This document shows positions 33,127-42,006 of a stretch of 64,000 nucleotides of DNA, one piece after another. The notes below the pieces were generated by a model. The model searched no databases. It saw only the letters and a program-made list of their open reading frames with translations, and was not told where the DNA came from. Source of the DNA: Paenibacillus catalpae. Lineage in GTDB: Bacteria > Bacillota > Bacilli > Paenibacillales > Paenibacillaceae. Numbering within the stretch: position 1 is the first letter of the stretch; each line of letters opens with the position of its first letter. Both the position numbers and the translations under genes were made by a program. The DNA is taken from contig NZ_FOMT01000001.1 in the NCBI RefSeq assembly GCF_900112695.1, positions 1,722,083 to 1,786,082 of the forward strand, in the 5' to 3' direction.

Positions 33127-33148
33127 ACAAAAAAAAGATTTCTTATGA
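33127..33148 (-). terminator. Weak terminator-like hairpin
   Basis: Minus-strand AAAGATCAT / ATAAGAAATCTTT imperfect stem followed by T8 just after the small membrane protein gene. Confidence 0.4.
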
Positions 33149-33154
33149 TCTTTC

Positions 33155-33415
33155 CTACTGATCCTTAGTCATACCAGGATTTCTAAAAGAACCAAATATT
33201 CCTATAAAAAGCCCGATTAAACCAAATGTAAACCCAAATCCTCTAGCTCCCTCAAAAGCTAATAAAATAATGACTCCAAACAGAGTTAAATGAATGCCTA
33301 ATAAATGGACTTGCAAGATACTGGGCTTAATAAAGTCCAAGAATATTCCGGCGTAGAAGATAAGAGTAAGGATAATAATGAATACGGTTAGCATCATTAA
33401 ACCAAAATCAAGCAT
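33155..33415 (-). CDS. Small membrane protein
   Basis: An 86-residue protein with about three hydrophobic segments (5-28, 33-55, 58-78) and a short polar tail. Its start overlaps the end of the upstream YwaF-like gene by 8 bases, so the two are probably translated together. No recognised family. Confidence 0.6.
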   Translation of the reverse strand: MLDFGLMMLTVFIIILTLIFYAGIFLDFIKPSILQVHLLGIHLTLFGVIILLAFEGARGFGFTFGLIGLFIGIFGSFRNPGMTKDQ

Positions 33416-34130
33416 TTCTCTCCTCCTTACGGCGTATAAAGGGCAGATACATAATCGTGAATGTTACAAGAGCAATGATTTCTTCCACTATCAAATAATA
33501 AGGATACGGCCCTAATAAATCCAATAAAGATGCGCCTTCCGGCTTATGCCTGAGGAACATGTAATTGGCACCCAGCCAGTAATCTGTACCACCGACGACT
33601 ACGAGAAGAATGTTCAGAAATAGCATGGTCATCCAAATGGATTTCCAGGTCGGACGGAAGCTTTCGATCCATGTCATGTAGAGTGGGGCAAGTATAATCG
33701 CGATATGAACGATGAAGAAGTGGAAAAAACGAAAATGCGGAAACGGATAATCCAGATCCGGCGTAAACATCGCTTGCATCGCACCGCCAATGCCCGCGAA
33801 AAATACGATCTGATACAGCAACTTGCTCCGCGTAAAAAGCATGATTACGGCTAGCAGCTGCGAAATGCTGCAGAGCTCGAGCGGAAGCGTATATTTAACA
33901 TCCCATAGTCCTTGAACGGCATACCAGTAATAGAGGACAATCTGAGGTGCAAGCAGGCCCAGGAGAATACTGTACCGTATAATCGTTTTTACAAGAGTAT
34001 GGTCGCGTATGCCGGCTCGAAAGCAATATAGCAGAAGCGCCAGCATAACCAAGAGAACCAGCATAACGACATGCGAGGCGGAGTAGGGTATAAAATGGTC
34101 TGCGGCATAACGGGAAAAAAACGAAGGCAA
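33408..34130 (-). CDS. TIGR02206/YwaF-like integral membrane protein
   Basis: A 240-residue protein with about six to seven membrane helices. The pattern LPLELCSISQLLAVIML and GAMQAMFTPDLDYPFPHFRFFHFFIVHI matches the TIGR02206 family (Bacillus YwaF), whose function is unknown. The conserved HFRFFHFFxVH block suggests a membrane-embedded metal or proton site (inference). Overlaps the following small membrane protein gene by 8 bases. Confidence 0.83.
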   Translation of the reverse strand: MPSFFSRYAADHFIPYSASHVVMLVLLVMLALLLYCFRAGIRDHTLVKTIIRYSILLGLLAPQIVLYYWYAVQGLWDVKYTLPLELCSISQLLAVIMLFTRSKLLYQIVFFAGIGGAMQAMFTPDLDYPFPHFRFFHFFIVHIAIILAPLYMTWIESFRPTWKSIWMTMLFLNILLVVVGGTDYWLGANYMFLRHKPEGASLLDLLGPYPYYLIVEEIIALVTFTIMYLPFIRRKEERNA

Positions 34131-34209
34131 ATCATTCCCACCCTTCTTGGACGTCGTCGTTAAATGAAACGATAATTCGATAATAACATCTTCTATAGGT
34201 ATAAATATA

Positions 34210-34235
34210 CAAAAAGCCCATTTCTGGGCTTTTGC
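34210..34235 (-). terminator. Terminator of the aldose-epimerase-like gene
   Basis: AAAAGCCCA / TGGGCTTTT perfect stem with a TTTC loop and a following T/A-rich run on the minus strand, 38 bases after the gene's stop codon. Confidence 0.85.
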
Positions 34236-34272
34236 ATATTTATAGATTCAGCTTTTGCTCATGCTCTCCCAA

Positions 34273-35214
34273 TTATCTGTGTTCAAGCTCCAGCTCAAGG
34301 AACCATTCATAACGGCCATGTCCGGCAATAACCGCTATCTCCCCCTCGCTCCATGCCGTCGAAGCATCATCGAGGAACCCCGTTGCGGGTTCCAGCGCGA
34401 CATGATATTGATTCAAATAACCGCCGTAATTCGCCCATACCGCCAAATATGGAACCTGCTCCTTCGGAAAGGTCATCGTAAGCTTCTCCTTGCTGACGGG
34501 ATCATATAACGAGACCTTGCCTTCCGGCAGTCCTCCGTCAAAATAAAACTTCTCCGCCGTTCCCGCGCTTTCCGCCTCTACGATGTTGAGGCGAATGTCC
34601 GGCAACGGCTGGGGCCACGGAAGAAGAGTTCCTTTATCGCCTAGTCTGCGGTTATGCGAATAGGATACGGCGATTCGTTCCAGCCTTGCGGGAACGATAA
34701 TCTCCATTCCGGCTTTCGCCTGAAATAAAGGATGCGCCGCCCATAGAAACGGAAGCGGATCAGGAGCTAAATTGTGAGCGATATAATCAATTCTTAACCG
34801 GCCATCATTTGTGAAGGAATAAGTCTTCTCCAGCCGGTAAGGCATTCTGCGGCCGTTCACGACGCAATGCAAGCGATCGTCCCGCAGCTCGCACTGCCAT
34901 GGCAGCGACCAAACTTCGCCGTGATCGGGAAGGTCAATGCCCGTCCACGGCGATTGCTCCAGTCGGCAAGCGTCGACCGTCGGAAACATCTCGTCCCAGC
35001 CGCTTCCGTCGCTTTCCGCGAATGAACTGGCGTACCCTTTGTTGCCAAGCGGGATAGCTGTGCGGGACAGCCATTCTCTCCCCGAGATAACATCCTTCAG
35101 TGAAACAACCTTGCTGCCCAGCGAAGGAATAAGCGTCAGCTCCAGCCTTGAACTCCTGCCTCTAAAGGCATCATAACCTTCTGCCTTCACGTTCTCCCAA
35201 TAAACACGGTTCAT
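34273..35214 (-). CDS. Aldose 1-epimerase-like (galactose mutarotase fold) protein
   Basis: A 313-residue beta-sandwich protein of the galactose mutarotase superfamily. It has LELTLIPSLGSKVVSLKD near the start, FPTVDACRL, a His in LWAAHPLF (about residue 160, likely proton donor region) and the C-terminal LEPATGFLDD block with the catalytic-type Glu. Probably interconverts sugar anomers or acts on a sugar derivative produced by the neighbouring glycosidases. It follows the DUF5107-TPR gene by 83 bases that contain a hairpin, so it may share that promoter. Confidence 0.8.
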   Translation of the reverse strand: MNRVYWENVKAEGYDAFRGRSSRLELTLIPSLGSKVVSLKDVISGREWLSRTAIPLGNKGYASSFAESDGSGWDEMFPTVDACRLEQSPWTGIDLPDHGEVWSLPWQCELRDDRLHCVVNGRRMPYRLEKTYSFTNDGRLRIDYIAHNLAPDPLPFLWAAHPLFQAKAGMEIIVPARLERIAVSYSHNRRLGDKGTLLPWPQPLPDIRLNIVEAESAGTAEKFYFDGGLPEGKVSLYDPVSKEKLTMTFPKEQVPYLAVWANYGGYLNQYHVALEPATGFLDDASTAWSEGEIAVIAGHGRYEWFLELELEHR

Positions 35215-35259
35215 CCTCTTTGGCGCCCCCAGTTCTTTTCGTGATATTCGTCTATAAGA

Positions 35260-35293
35260 GCGTGCAGCACACTGACCCGTCCGCGCTGCACGC
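35260..35293 (-). promoter_or_regulatory. Intergenic hairpin between DUF5107-TPR and epimerase genes
   Basis: GCGTGCAGC and GCTGCACGC form a 9-bp stem with a 16-base loop. There is no T-run after it on the minus strand, so it may be an mRNA processing or stability element rather than a terminator. Confidence 0.4.
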
Positions 35294-35297
35294 AGCC

Positions 35298-38200
35298 TTA
35301 TGAGGATTGTTTCACAACGGAATTAAGCAGACTGCGGTGAACGGCGGCACCCTGATGGGCCGGTTCAAGCTTTAACACTTCGCGGAAGTGTTCTTCGGCT
35401 GCAGCAGTTCTACCGAGTCCCAGCTGGCCAAGTCCGATCATATAGTGGCAATGAATGCGATTCTTTTTGTCCAGATCCTCGTCAAAGACCAGGAAGTCCG
35501 GGAGCGACACGGCGAAATAATCAATCTTCTGCGGCTGGAACAGATGCTGCTCGCCGTAGTCGATCAGCTTGTTGAAGCGGCTGCGCGCTTCCCGCTCGCG
35601 GCCTAGCTCGCGCAACGCGATGCCTTGATAATAAATCATGTGAGGCGGCTGATCGTTGTAGAACATGGCGCTTGCCGGTTCATCCAGCCCTTCGGAAGCC
35701 AGCGACCAGTATGCTTGTGCCTGCTCAGAGCGCCTAAGGTTCTGATATGCGATTCCCAGATAGTAGTTGATATTGTTCTCTTGCGCACCCTCGAGCTTGC
35801 CCTCGTTAATGGACAACGGATATTGTTTGGCCGCTTCCAGCTGCTCTGCCGCTTCAACAGCTTGCCCCTGCTCCAGAAGCCGCTTGCCCAGTTCTACGCG
35901 GGCCAATACGTATTGAGCAGGCACCTTGCCTTCTCCGCCTTCCCACGGGTGGAAATGACGCGCGAAGATGAGCTTCAGCGCTTCTTCATGAAGGCCAAGC
36001 GAGTTGTGAAGCGTTACATATTCCAGGTATAAGTCGTCGCGCAGCTCGACCAGCTCTTTATGCCGCTCCATGATCTCCAGACGTTGTTCCGCCGTGTAGG
36101 CCAGCTTCTTGTACAGCTGGTCCAGCTCGTAGAAGATGCGGGCATCGTCCGGCGCCAAGCTCTGAGCTTTCTCAAGCGAAGCCAAGGCGGCTTCCGGCTT
36201 GTTTTGTTTATTGTAGTAAGCAAGCGCCAGATTGCGGTGTACGGTCGCGAAATCGCCGTCGATCGCGGCCGAAGCCTCCCAATTCGCCGCGGCTTCTGCG
36301 TGGCGCTTCTTGTCATACAGCAGGTTGCCTAGGTAATAGAATGCTCTAGCGTCATCCTCGCGCGACCGGACGGCATGGGATAAGGCCAAATAATCCGCGA
36401 TCGTATTCGGGAAGCAGTAAACGGGACTTGCCTTCTGGCCAAGGGAGTAGTAGTGATTGCCGGTTATGCCTTGTCCGGTCATATGATGGTAATATCCTTG
36501 ATAGTAATGCACCATCGGATAGACATGCCCTGCCGTCCGTTCCTCGATTCTGCCCAGCACCTCGAGCGCTTCCTCGTAGAATCCCGCGTCCGCATATTCT
36601 TGTGCCAGCGAGATGTAATTGTGAGCGTCGTCACGCATCAGGCCAACGAAAGCTTCCAGCGTTGCAGAGGCTTGCTCTTCCTTCCCGTCAAGCTGTTGGA
36701 TGCGAACCCCTTCGCTCCGCGAGCCGAAATCCATTGGATCGAACTCCAATGTTTCGCGTGCCAGCTGCCCGGCCTCTTCGATGCGGCCCATTCTGCGCAA
36801 TAGCGCGGTTTTTAATAAACGGGCCTTGCGGTTACGGTACTGGGAATGCAAGGAATGATCAACAAGCTCCAGTGCTTCCTCGTACTTTCCGCTGCCTGCG
36901 GCCAGCTGGGCAAGAGCAAAATAACCCGCGGCTTGCCAAGCTCCTGACCAGACGGATTTGTAGAAAGCGGCGAACGCTTCCTCGTCGCGCCCTTGCCATT
37001 TGAGCACCTTTCCCAGATGGAAGAACGGTTCTGCGTCGTACGGCCGGGCGTTATGGCGCGTCAACGTCTCGATCGCACGGCGGAAATACGTTTCGCTTTC
37101 CGCGAACTGGCCGCGCCGCAACAGCAACAAACCGTAAGTGTTGTTAAGGCGAATATCTCCCGGATCGCGTTTGAGACCTTCCAAGTAATAAGGATCGGGC
37201 TCATAGGTAGCGTGCCGATACTGCTCCAAGTGCTGACCGGCGAGGAATAGCGCCTCCGTGCTGCGAAGCTCCTCGGGCTCGCCAATCGCTTTCGCCGGAT
37301 CGGGCAGCTCCTCCAGCTGCTTCCGCTGCGGACGATACTTAACCAGCTCCTTGCCGTTCTCCGCCAATACCAAGAGCAATAAGTCTTCCTCTTTCTCCCC
37401 CTCTTCCAGCACCGCCGCTTCCGAGAAAACCTGGGAAGGCGATAAAGGACGCGTTAGATCGATATAAGTGCGGCTCGCGCCCTTCAATACGATCCTGGCT
37501 TGCTCGAAGACGGATGTCGCATAAACGTTTATCCTTGCCTGCGCGCCTTCGATTTCCAAATTGACCGCGGCATCAATAGTGGCGTTTTTCACCATGCCGA
37601 CATCCTTGTAAGGCATGAAATATTGCTTGAAGCTCTTCTCCTCGTATGGTTGCAGCCATGTAAAGTCCGGCTGATTATCCGTATAAACGCCGGTCATCAG
37701 CTCGATGTACGGTCCATCCTCGTCCGTCAGGTTCCGGTCCCATGCCTGGCCGAATTCGCCATGCCCCCAGGTCCATTGTTTTTTGCCGGGAGACACGTGT
37801 TTATTTGCGATATGAAGAATGCCCGCCTTTACGTTGTGGTCATAACCGCCAACGAAATCGTAATCCGACCGGTACGCCATATACGAGGTTGGCACCGGTA
37901 TGTTGCGGTAACGGGAAATGTCGACTCCTTCGGAGTAGTCCATTTTGTAATAGGTCCCGGTCGCGATCGGGAATTTGGATACATCCCGCTTGCCATGGTC
38001 AAAGACGGCATGAACATCCGGCGGGAATACGGACTGTGTATGGTCGTTAACCGCCACGGCCGGATTGGCCCACCACAGGAACGTTTGCGGCTCGGAAGTC
38101 CGGTTGAACAGCTGCGCGCTAATTTCCAGGTAAGCCTTCCCCGGGTAAAGGGTGAAGCCTGTCGTTACTTTGGTTCCGTACATTCTGTCAATCTCTCCAA

Positions 38201-38648
38201 CCCATACGGTCTTGCTGCCGTCCGCGTTCTCCCGAATATCGCATTCGACCGGTCCGTAGGTGTTTGGACGGTGATGCTGCGGCCAGTTGAACTCGATGCC
38301 CCCGGAGATCCACGGTCCGGCAAGTCCGACCAAAGCCGGCTTGATGACCCGGTTATAATAGACAAAATCATAATCGTTGGTTTTGTCCACGGCCCGGTAG
38401 ATTCGGCCTCCAAGCTCGGGCATAAGTTGAATTTGCACGTATTCATTCTCCAAGAAGACGATCCGGTACGGCTTCATCACCTTCTCGTCGTAAATCTTGT
38501 CAATGACGGGATGCGGATAGACGCGTCCCGAGCTGCCTTGATAGACGCGCTTCTCCAGAAACATCGGATTGCGGTCCGGTTGCCCGACTTCATAGGTGGG
38601 CAGCTCCACTGTCTGCTCCCATACTTTCACTTCAGTCTGTGTAGTCAT
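35298..38648 (-). CDS. DUF5107 domain protein with tetratricopeptide repeats
   Basis: A 1116-residue protein. Residues 1-400 form a beta-rich DUF5107 domain (MPELGGRIYRAVDKTNDYDF; PWISGGIEFNWPQHHRP; WWANPAVAVND), related to mutarotase-like sugar-binding folds. Residues 480-1110 hold about ten TPR-type helical pairs (LNNTYGLLLLRRGQFAESET, YYLGNLLYDKKRHAEAAANW). No signal peptide. DUF5107-TPR proteins are found in sugar-utilisation clusters; exact role unknown. GGGAGG abuts the ATG at 38657, so the ATG at 38648, 9 bases after the site, is used. Its promoter region carries a two-box element shared with the alpha-galactosidase gene. Confidence 0.85.
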   Translation of the reverse strand: MTTQTEVKVWEQTVELPTYEVGQPDRNPMFLEKRVYQGSSGRVYPHPVIDKIYDEKVMKPYRIVFLENEYVQIQLMPELGGRIYRAVDKTNDYDFVYYNRVIKPALVGLAGPWISGGIEFNWPQHHRPNTYGPVECDIRENADGSKTVWVGEIDRMYGTKVTTGFTLYPGKAYLEISAQLFNRTSEPQTFLWWANPAVAVNDHTQSVFPPDVHAVFDHGKRDVSKFPIATGTYYKMDYSEGVDISRYRNIPVPTSYMAYRSDYDFVGGYDHNVKAGILHIANKHVSPGKKQWTWGHGEFGQAWDRNLTDEDGPYIELMTGVYTDNQPDFTWLQPYEEKSFKQYFMPYKDVGMVKNATIDAAVNLEIEGAQARINVYATSVFEQARIVLKGASRTYIDLTRPLSPSQVFSEAAVLEEGEKEEDLLLLVLAENGKELVKYRPQRKQLEELPDPAKAIGEPEELRSTEALFLAGQHLEQYRHATYEPDPYYLEGLKRDPGDIRLNNTYGLLLLRRGQFAESETYFRRAIETLTRHNARPYDAEPFFHLGKVLKWQGRDEEAFAAFYKSVWSGAWQAAGYFALAQLAAGSGKYEEALELVDHSLHSQYRNRKARLLKTALLRRMGRIEEAGQLARETLEFDPMDFGSRSEGVRIQQLDGKEEQASATLEAFVGLMRDDAHNYISLAQEYADAGFYEEALEVLGRIEERTAGHVYPMVHYYQGYYHHMTGQGITGNHYYSLGQKASPVYCFPNTIADYLALSHAVRSREDDARAFYYLGNLLYDKKRHAEAAANWEASAAIDGDFATVHRNLALAYYNKQNKPEAALASLEKAQSLAPDDARIFYELDQLYKKLAYTAEQRLEIMERHKELVELRDDLYLEYVTLHNSLGLHEEALKLIFARHFHPWEGGEGKVPAQYVLARVELGKRLLEQGQAVEAAEQLEAAKQYPLSINEGKLEGAQENNINYYLGIAYQNLRRSEQAQAYWSLASEGLDEPASAMFYNDQPPHMIYYQGIALRELGREREARSRFNKLIDYGEQHLFQPQKIDYFAVSLPDFLVFDEDLDKKNRIHCHYMIGLGQLGLGRTAAAEEHFREVLKLEPAHQGAAVHRSLLNSVVKQSS

Positions 38649-38684
38649 TACATTCATCCTCCCAGCGATAACATTCTCATGGGT

Positions 38685-38753
38685 TAATCGTACGGAAATT
38701 CATCGAGGATCGCCATTGACAATCAAAGGATAATGATGGACAATATGATGATT
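38685..38753 (-). promoter_or_regulatory. Two-box control element of the DUF5107-TPR gene
   Basis: Plus-strand TAATCGTACGGAAA at 38685 (minus-strand TACGAT could be the -10 hexamer) and GGATAATGATGGAC plus ATATGATGATT at 38728-38753. Box starts are 43 bases apart. The same pair with the same 43-base offset precedes the alpha-galactosidase gene. On the minus strand the distal box reads as two CATCATwAT-like direct repeats, a usual layout for AraC operators. No good -35 hexamer, consistent with an activator-dependent promoter. Confidence 0.65.
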
Positions 38754-38807
38754 AATTTGAAGGCATGGAAACACATTTTACAGCTTGATTGGAGGATGAC
38801 TCGAAGT

Positions 38808-39698
38808 ATGGATAGACTATTAAAGGAAGACGGCTTCCCCTCTCAGAAGCTAATTGTTCTTCCCGATCATATATTGGCCGAGTATGCCGCCCATCCTCTT
38901 ATTCGCCCTCTTCATATTACGGATATCGGATGCTTTCCTCATGCGCGGCATCATTATCGGCATCGCCCGGAAGGAAGCGAAGCCTATATCGTCATGTATT
39001 GCACGGACGGGAGCGGATGGGTCACGCTGGATGGCGAGCGGCGCCATGAAGTTCGCAAGGGCGAGCTTACCGTAATCCCTGCCGGCACGCCTCATGAATA
39101 TGGTTCGTCGGAAGAGGAGCCCTGGACGATTTATTGGCTGCACCTGAAAGGCGAACTTGCGTCATCCTTCTTCGGCGAGTATGGGAAAGCAGCTCCCGTG
39201 CCGATCCCGGTGGAGCGTTCTTTGGCCATTATCGGGCTGTTCGACGAATGCTACGAGCTGCTGCTGAAAGGCTATACGCTCGATCATGTCGCATACGTGT
39301 CGCAGCTCGCCTGCCATCTGGCGGGGATGATCCGGCTTGTTCATGCGCGGCGCCAAGCCTTCCCAAGCCCGCGCAGGCAGCTCGATATCGAGAAAGCTGT
39401 CGAGTACATGACGGAGCATCTGGAGGACAATGTGTCGCTGGCGGAGCTGGCGGCGCAAGCAGCGCTGTCCGTGCCCCATTTTACCCAATTGTTCAAAAAA
39501 AAGACCGGCTATTCGCCGATCGACTATTACTTGAGGCTGAAGATTCAGCTGGCCAGCCAATACCTGGATCTGACCGACCTTAGCGTCAAGGCGGTTGGCG
39601 TACGCGTCGGCTTCCAGGACCCTTACTACTTCTCTCGCTTGTTCAAAAAAATAATGGGGAAGTCTCCTTCCGAGTACCGAAGCACTCATAAAGGATAA
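38808..39698 (+). CDS. AraC-family transcriptional regulator (cupin sensor)
   Basis: A 296-residue regulator. N-terminal cupin (about 30-140; HYRHRPEGSEAYIVMYCTDG, VRKGELTVIPAGTPHEYG) for sugar binding; C-terminal double helix-turn-helix (about 195-296; SLAELAAQAALSVPHFTQLF and VKAVGVRVGFQDPYYFSRLF). Divergent from the DUF5107-TPR gene and just before the alpha-galactosidase gene on the opposite strand; both of those promoters carry the same two-box element, so it is the likely activator. The frame is open from 38733, but GGAGG sits 12 bases before ATG 38808, which fits the family N-terminus best. Confidence 0.88.
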   Translation: MDRLLKEDGFPSQKLIVLPDHILAEYAAHPLIRPLHITDIGCFPHARHHYRHRPEGSEAYIVMYCTDGSGWVTLDGERRHEVRKGELTVIPAGTPHEYGSSEEEPWTIYWLHLKGELASSFFGEYGKAAPVPIPVERSLAIIGLFDECYELLLKGYTLDHVAYVSQLACHLAGMIRLVHARRQAFPSPRRQLDIEKAVEYMTEHLEDNVSLAELAAQAALSVPHFTQLFKKKTGYSPIDYYLRLKIQLASQYLDLTDLSVKAVGVRVGFQDPYYFSRLFKKIMGKSPSEYRSTHKG

Positions 39699-39721
39699 CT
39701 TCCCCATCATACTAGAACTGG

Positions 39722-41842
39722 TTATTTCTGTTCCCGGATATGGTACATGAGGCTGTCAAAGTCGCCTCTCAGCGGCAGCTCAATGCCGATTCGCATAAGC
39801 GCCCTTCCGCTGTGCGCACCCTCAATGCCGTCAATGGTATAGTTCTTGTCCGGATTCAAACCTTGCAGGAGCAGGCGAGGGAGCCGGTCTCCAAACTTCT
39901 GAGAGTGCAGGAAGGCAAGCAGAACGCTTTCTTCTTCCCCGCTTCCGCCTGCGCCGACGTATTGCACAGCCTCCACGCCCTTATGCTTCAACATGCTCAA
40001 GCGATATTGCCGGCCTTCTTGCACCAGCGGACGCACAGTTTTGTATTGCGCCACCAAAGCTGCCGCTTCCGTAAGCTGCTCTTCGCTCCAATGGTTCAGG
40101 TTGGCTCCAATGCCCAGCGTGCCCGTCATGGCACTGTGGAAGCGATAAGGGATCGAAGTGACGCGTTTGTTCATCCCGCTTATCTCTTCCGTCACCCAGC
40201 AGGTCATGAACTTCGGTGCGTAGACATACGAGAAGCCTTCCTGAATGCTTAGCCGGTCGAACGCATCGGTATTGTCGCTTGGCCACGCCTGGTCAGCGTA
40301 ACGCAGCATGCCAAAGTCGATGCGGGAACCGCCGCCTGCGCAAGTCTCGAATGCGACATGAGGGAATCTCTCGCGCAGCTCCGACCAGATCTCGTACAGG
40401 CTGCGCACATGGCGAACCCACAGCTCCTTCTGCCGGTTGAGCGGATGATTCGACATCCCCGGCTCGGTAATCGTCCGGTTCATATCCCACTTGACGAAGG
40501 AAATATCATGGCGCTCAAGCAGATCCGTCATAAAGCCTATAATGTAGCTCTTCACTTCAGGCATGGAAATATTAAGGACAAGCTGGTTGCGCAGCTCTGT
40601 CCGCGATCGTGTCGGGAAATGGTACACCCAATCGGGATGCTGCCGGTACAGTTCGCTGTCCGGGTTAACGGCTTCCGGTTCTACCCAGATACCAAACTCC
40701 ATGCCTAGTCCCCGCACCTTGTCGATCAGCTCGCCAAGTCCACTTGGGAATTTCTCCGGATTAACGGTCCAATCTCCTAGCCCCGCGCGGTCATGGTTGC
40801 GTTGACCGAACCAGCCGTCATCGATAACGAACAACTCCACCCCAAGCTTGGCCGCACGCTCGGCAAGAGCTGTCTGGTCCTGAACGTTGACATCGAAGTA
40901 CGTCGCTTCCCATGAATTGTACAATACCTTGCGCAGTGCCCGGCCGGGTGCCAGAGCTTCATACTGATTCCGGTGCAGCAGGCGGCTCATCGAGCCGAAC
41001 CCGCCGGAGACGTATCCCCCGACAAATGTTGGAGTCTCAAAGCTTTCGCCCGGTGCAAGCGTCCATTCGCTGTCAAAGTCGTTGATACCGCCCGTTACCC
41101 GCACAAGATCAAACGCCGTCTTCTCCGCAACGATCTTCCAGTTGCCGCTCCAGGCGAGCGCGCCAAACCATACCTCACCGGATTCCTCCGTTGCTCTTCC
41201 GTTGTCGATCGCGAACCAAGGATTTGCGTGTCCGTCGGTAAAGCCCCGCCGGGACTCCAATACCTTCTTGCCTTCCGACAGCGCCGTCTCCCTCAATTGA
41301 AATTCACCGGCCCACTTGCCCGTTACATGCGTAAGGCGGTAGTCCTCAAGCAAAGGCATTGTCCAGGCGGCCGATTGGGCGCTCTCCAGCACAACATCGT
41401 GGCTGCCGGTATTGACGATGACAACGGATCGTTCAATTAAATCCATCCCCGCCACAACCGCGTAGGTCAAACGCGCTTCAATCGGGTATGTCTCGTCCTT
41501 CAGCATAATCGTCAGCGTCTCTTTGTTTCCTGCATTCTCAATCCGATATCCGTCATACCTAAGGCGCAAGTCGCGCACGCCATCGTGCAAGCGAACCTTC
41601 AGCGTTGGCTCCATATACGACAATCCGCCCCAGAAGGCATATTCCTCGGCTTCGCGGTCAAGGGCGGCATCGAAAGAGCTGTGCGAGCGGGAGCCCATGA
41701 GAGGCGCGCAATCGGCAGCATGAACGGGAGCTCCCCAGTACAGATGCTGAAGGATGCCTTTGTCGTTCAGGCCAAACACGTAAGAGCTGCTCTTCGTCGA
41801 GATCGAAAACAACTGCAAATTTGAATCAAATTGTATAGTCAA
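39722..41842 (-). CDS. GH36 alpha-galactosidase
   Basis: A 706-residue enzyme of family GH36. The nucleophile motif FVKWDMNRTI and the acid/base region AWPSDNTDAFDRLSIQEGF are both present, as is the CAGGGSRIDFGML loop. It should hydrolyse terminal alpha-1,6-galactose from raffinose-type or galactomannan oligosaccharides; no signal peptide, so it acts inside the cell on imported sugars. The open frame extends to 41953, but AGGTGA lies about 6 bases before an in-frame TTG at 41842 and the known N-terminal pattern begins there. Its promoter carries the two-box element at 41870-41938. Confidence 0.94.
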   Translation of the reverse strand: MTIQFDSNLQLFSISTKSSSYVFGLNDKGILQHLYWGAPVHAADCAPLMGSRSHSSFDAALDREAEEYAFWGGLSYMEPTLKVRLHDGVRDLRLRYDGYRIENAGNKETLTIMLKDETYPIEARLTYAVVAGMDLIERSVVIVNTGSHDVVLESAQSAAWTMPLLEDYRLTHVTGKWAGEFQLRETALSEGKKVLESRRGFTDGHANPWFAIDNGRATEESGEVWFGALAWSGNWKIVAEKTAFDLVRVTGGINDFDSEWTLAPGESFETPTFVGGYVSGGFGSMSRLLHRNQYEALAPGRALRKVLYNSWEATYFDVNVQDQTALAERAAKLGVELFVIDDGWFGQRNHDRAGLGDWTVNPEKFPSGLGELIDKVRGLGMEFGIWVEPEAVNPDSELYRQHPDWVYHFPTRSRTELRNQLVLNISMPEVKSYIIGFMTDLLERHDISFVKWDMNRTITEPGMSNHPLNRQKELWVRHVRSLYEIWSELRERFPHVAFETCAGGGSRIDFGMLRYADQAWPSDNTDAFDRLSIQEGFSYVYAPKFMTCWVTEEISGMNKRVTSIPYRFHSAMTGTLGIGANLNHWSEEQLTEAAALVAQYKTVRPLVQEGRQYRLSMLKHKGVEAVQYVGAGGSGEEESVLLAFLHSQKFGDRLPRLLLQGLNPDKNYTIDGIEGAHSGRALMRIGIELPLRGDFDSLMYHIREQK

Positions 41843-41869
41843 GTGAATCACCTCAGGTATTTGATGCGC

Positions 41870-41938
41870 TAATCGTACGGAAAATCGCGGCGCGATTCCA
41901 TTAACGATATGCGGATAATGATGGACGATATGATGATT
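41870..41938 (-). promoter_or_regulatory. Two-box control element of the alpha-galactosidase gene
   Basis: TAATCGTACGGAAA at 41870 and GGATAATGATGGAC plus ATATGATGATT at 41913-41938, box starts 43 bases apart, with the same order and orientation relative to the gene as at 38685-38753. The proximal box lies 28 bases from the TTG start here and 37 from the ATG there. The sequence between the boxes is not conserved, which argues for selected sites rather than simple recent duplication. Confidence 0.65.
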
Positions 41939-42006
41939 CAATAAAACAAGCAATGAAAACGATAGAAATCCAATCGCTGTGCCAATGGCCTCTCCTTTGC
42001 AATGCG

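Noticed and set aside
37500..38687. Long 395-codon open frame on the plus strand
   Set aside because: It lies antisense to the DUF5107-TPR gene, has no ribosome site, and its translation looks like the reverse reading of a GC-rich gene.
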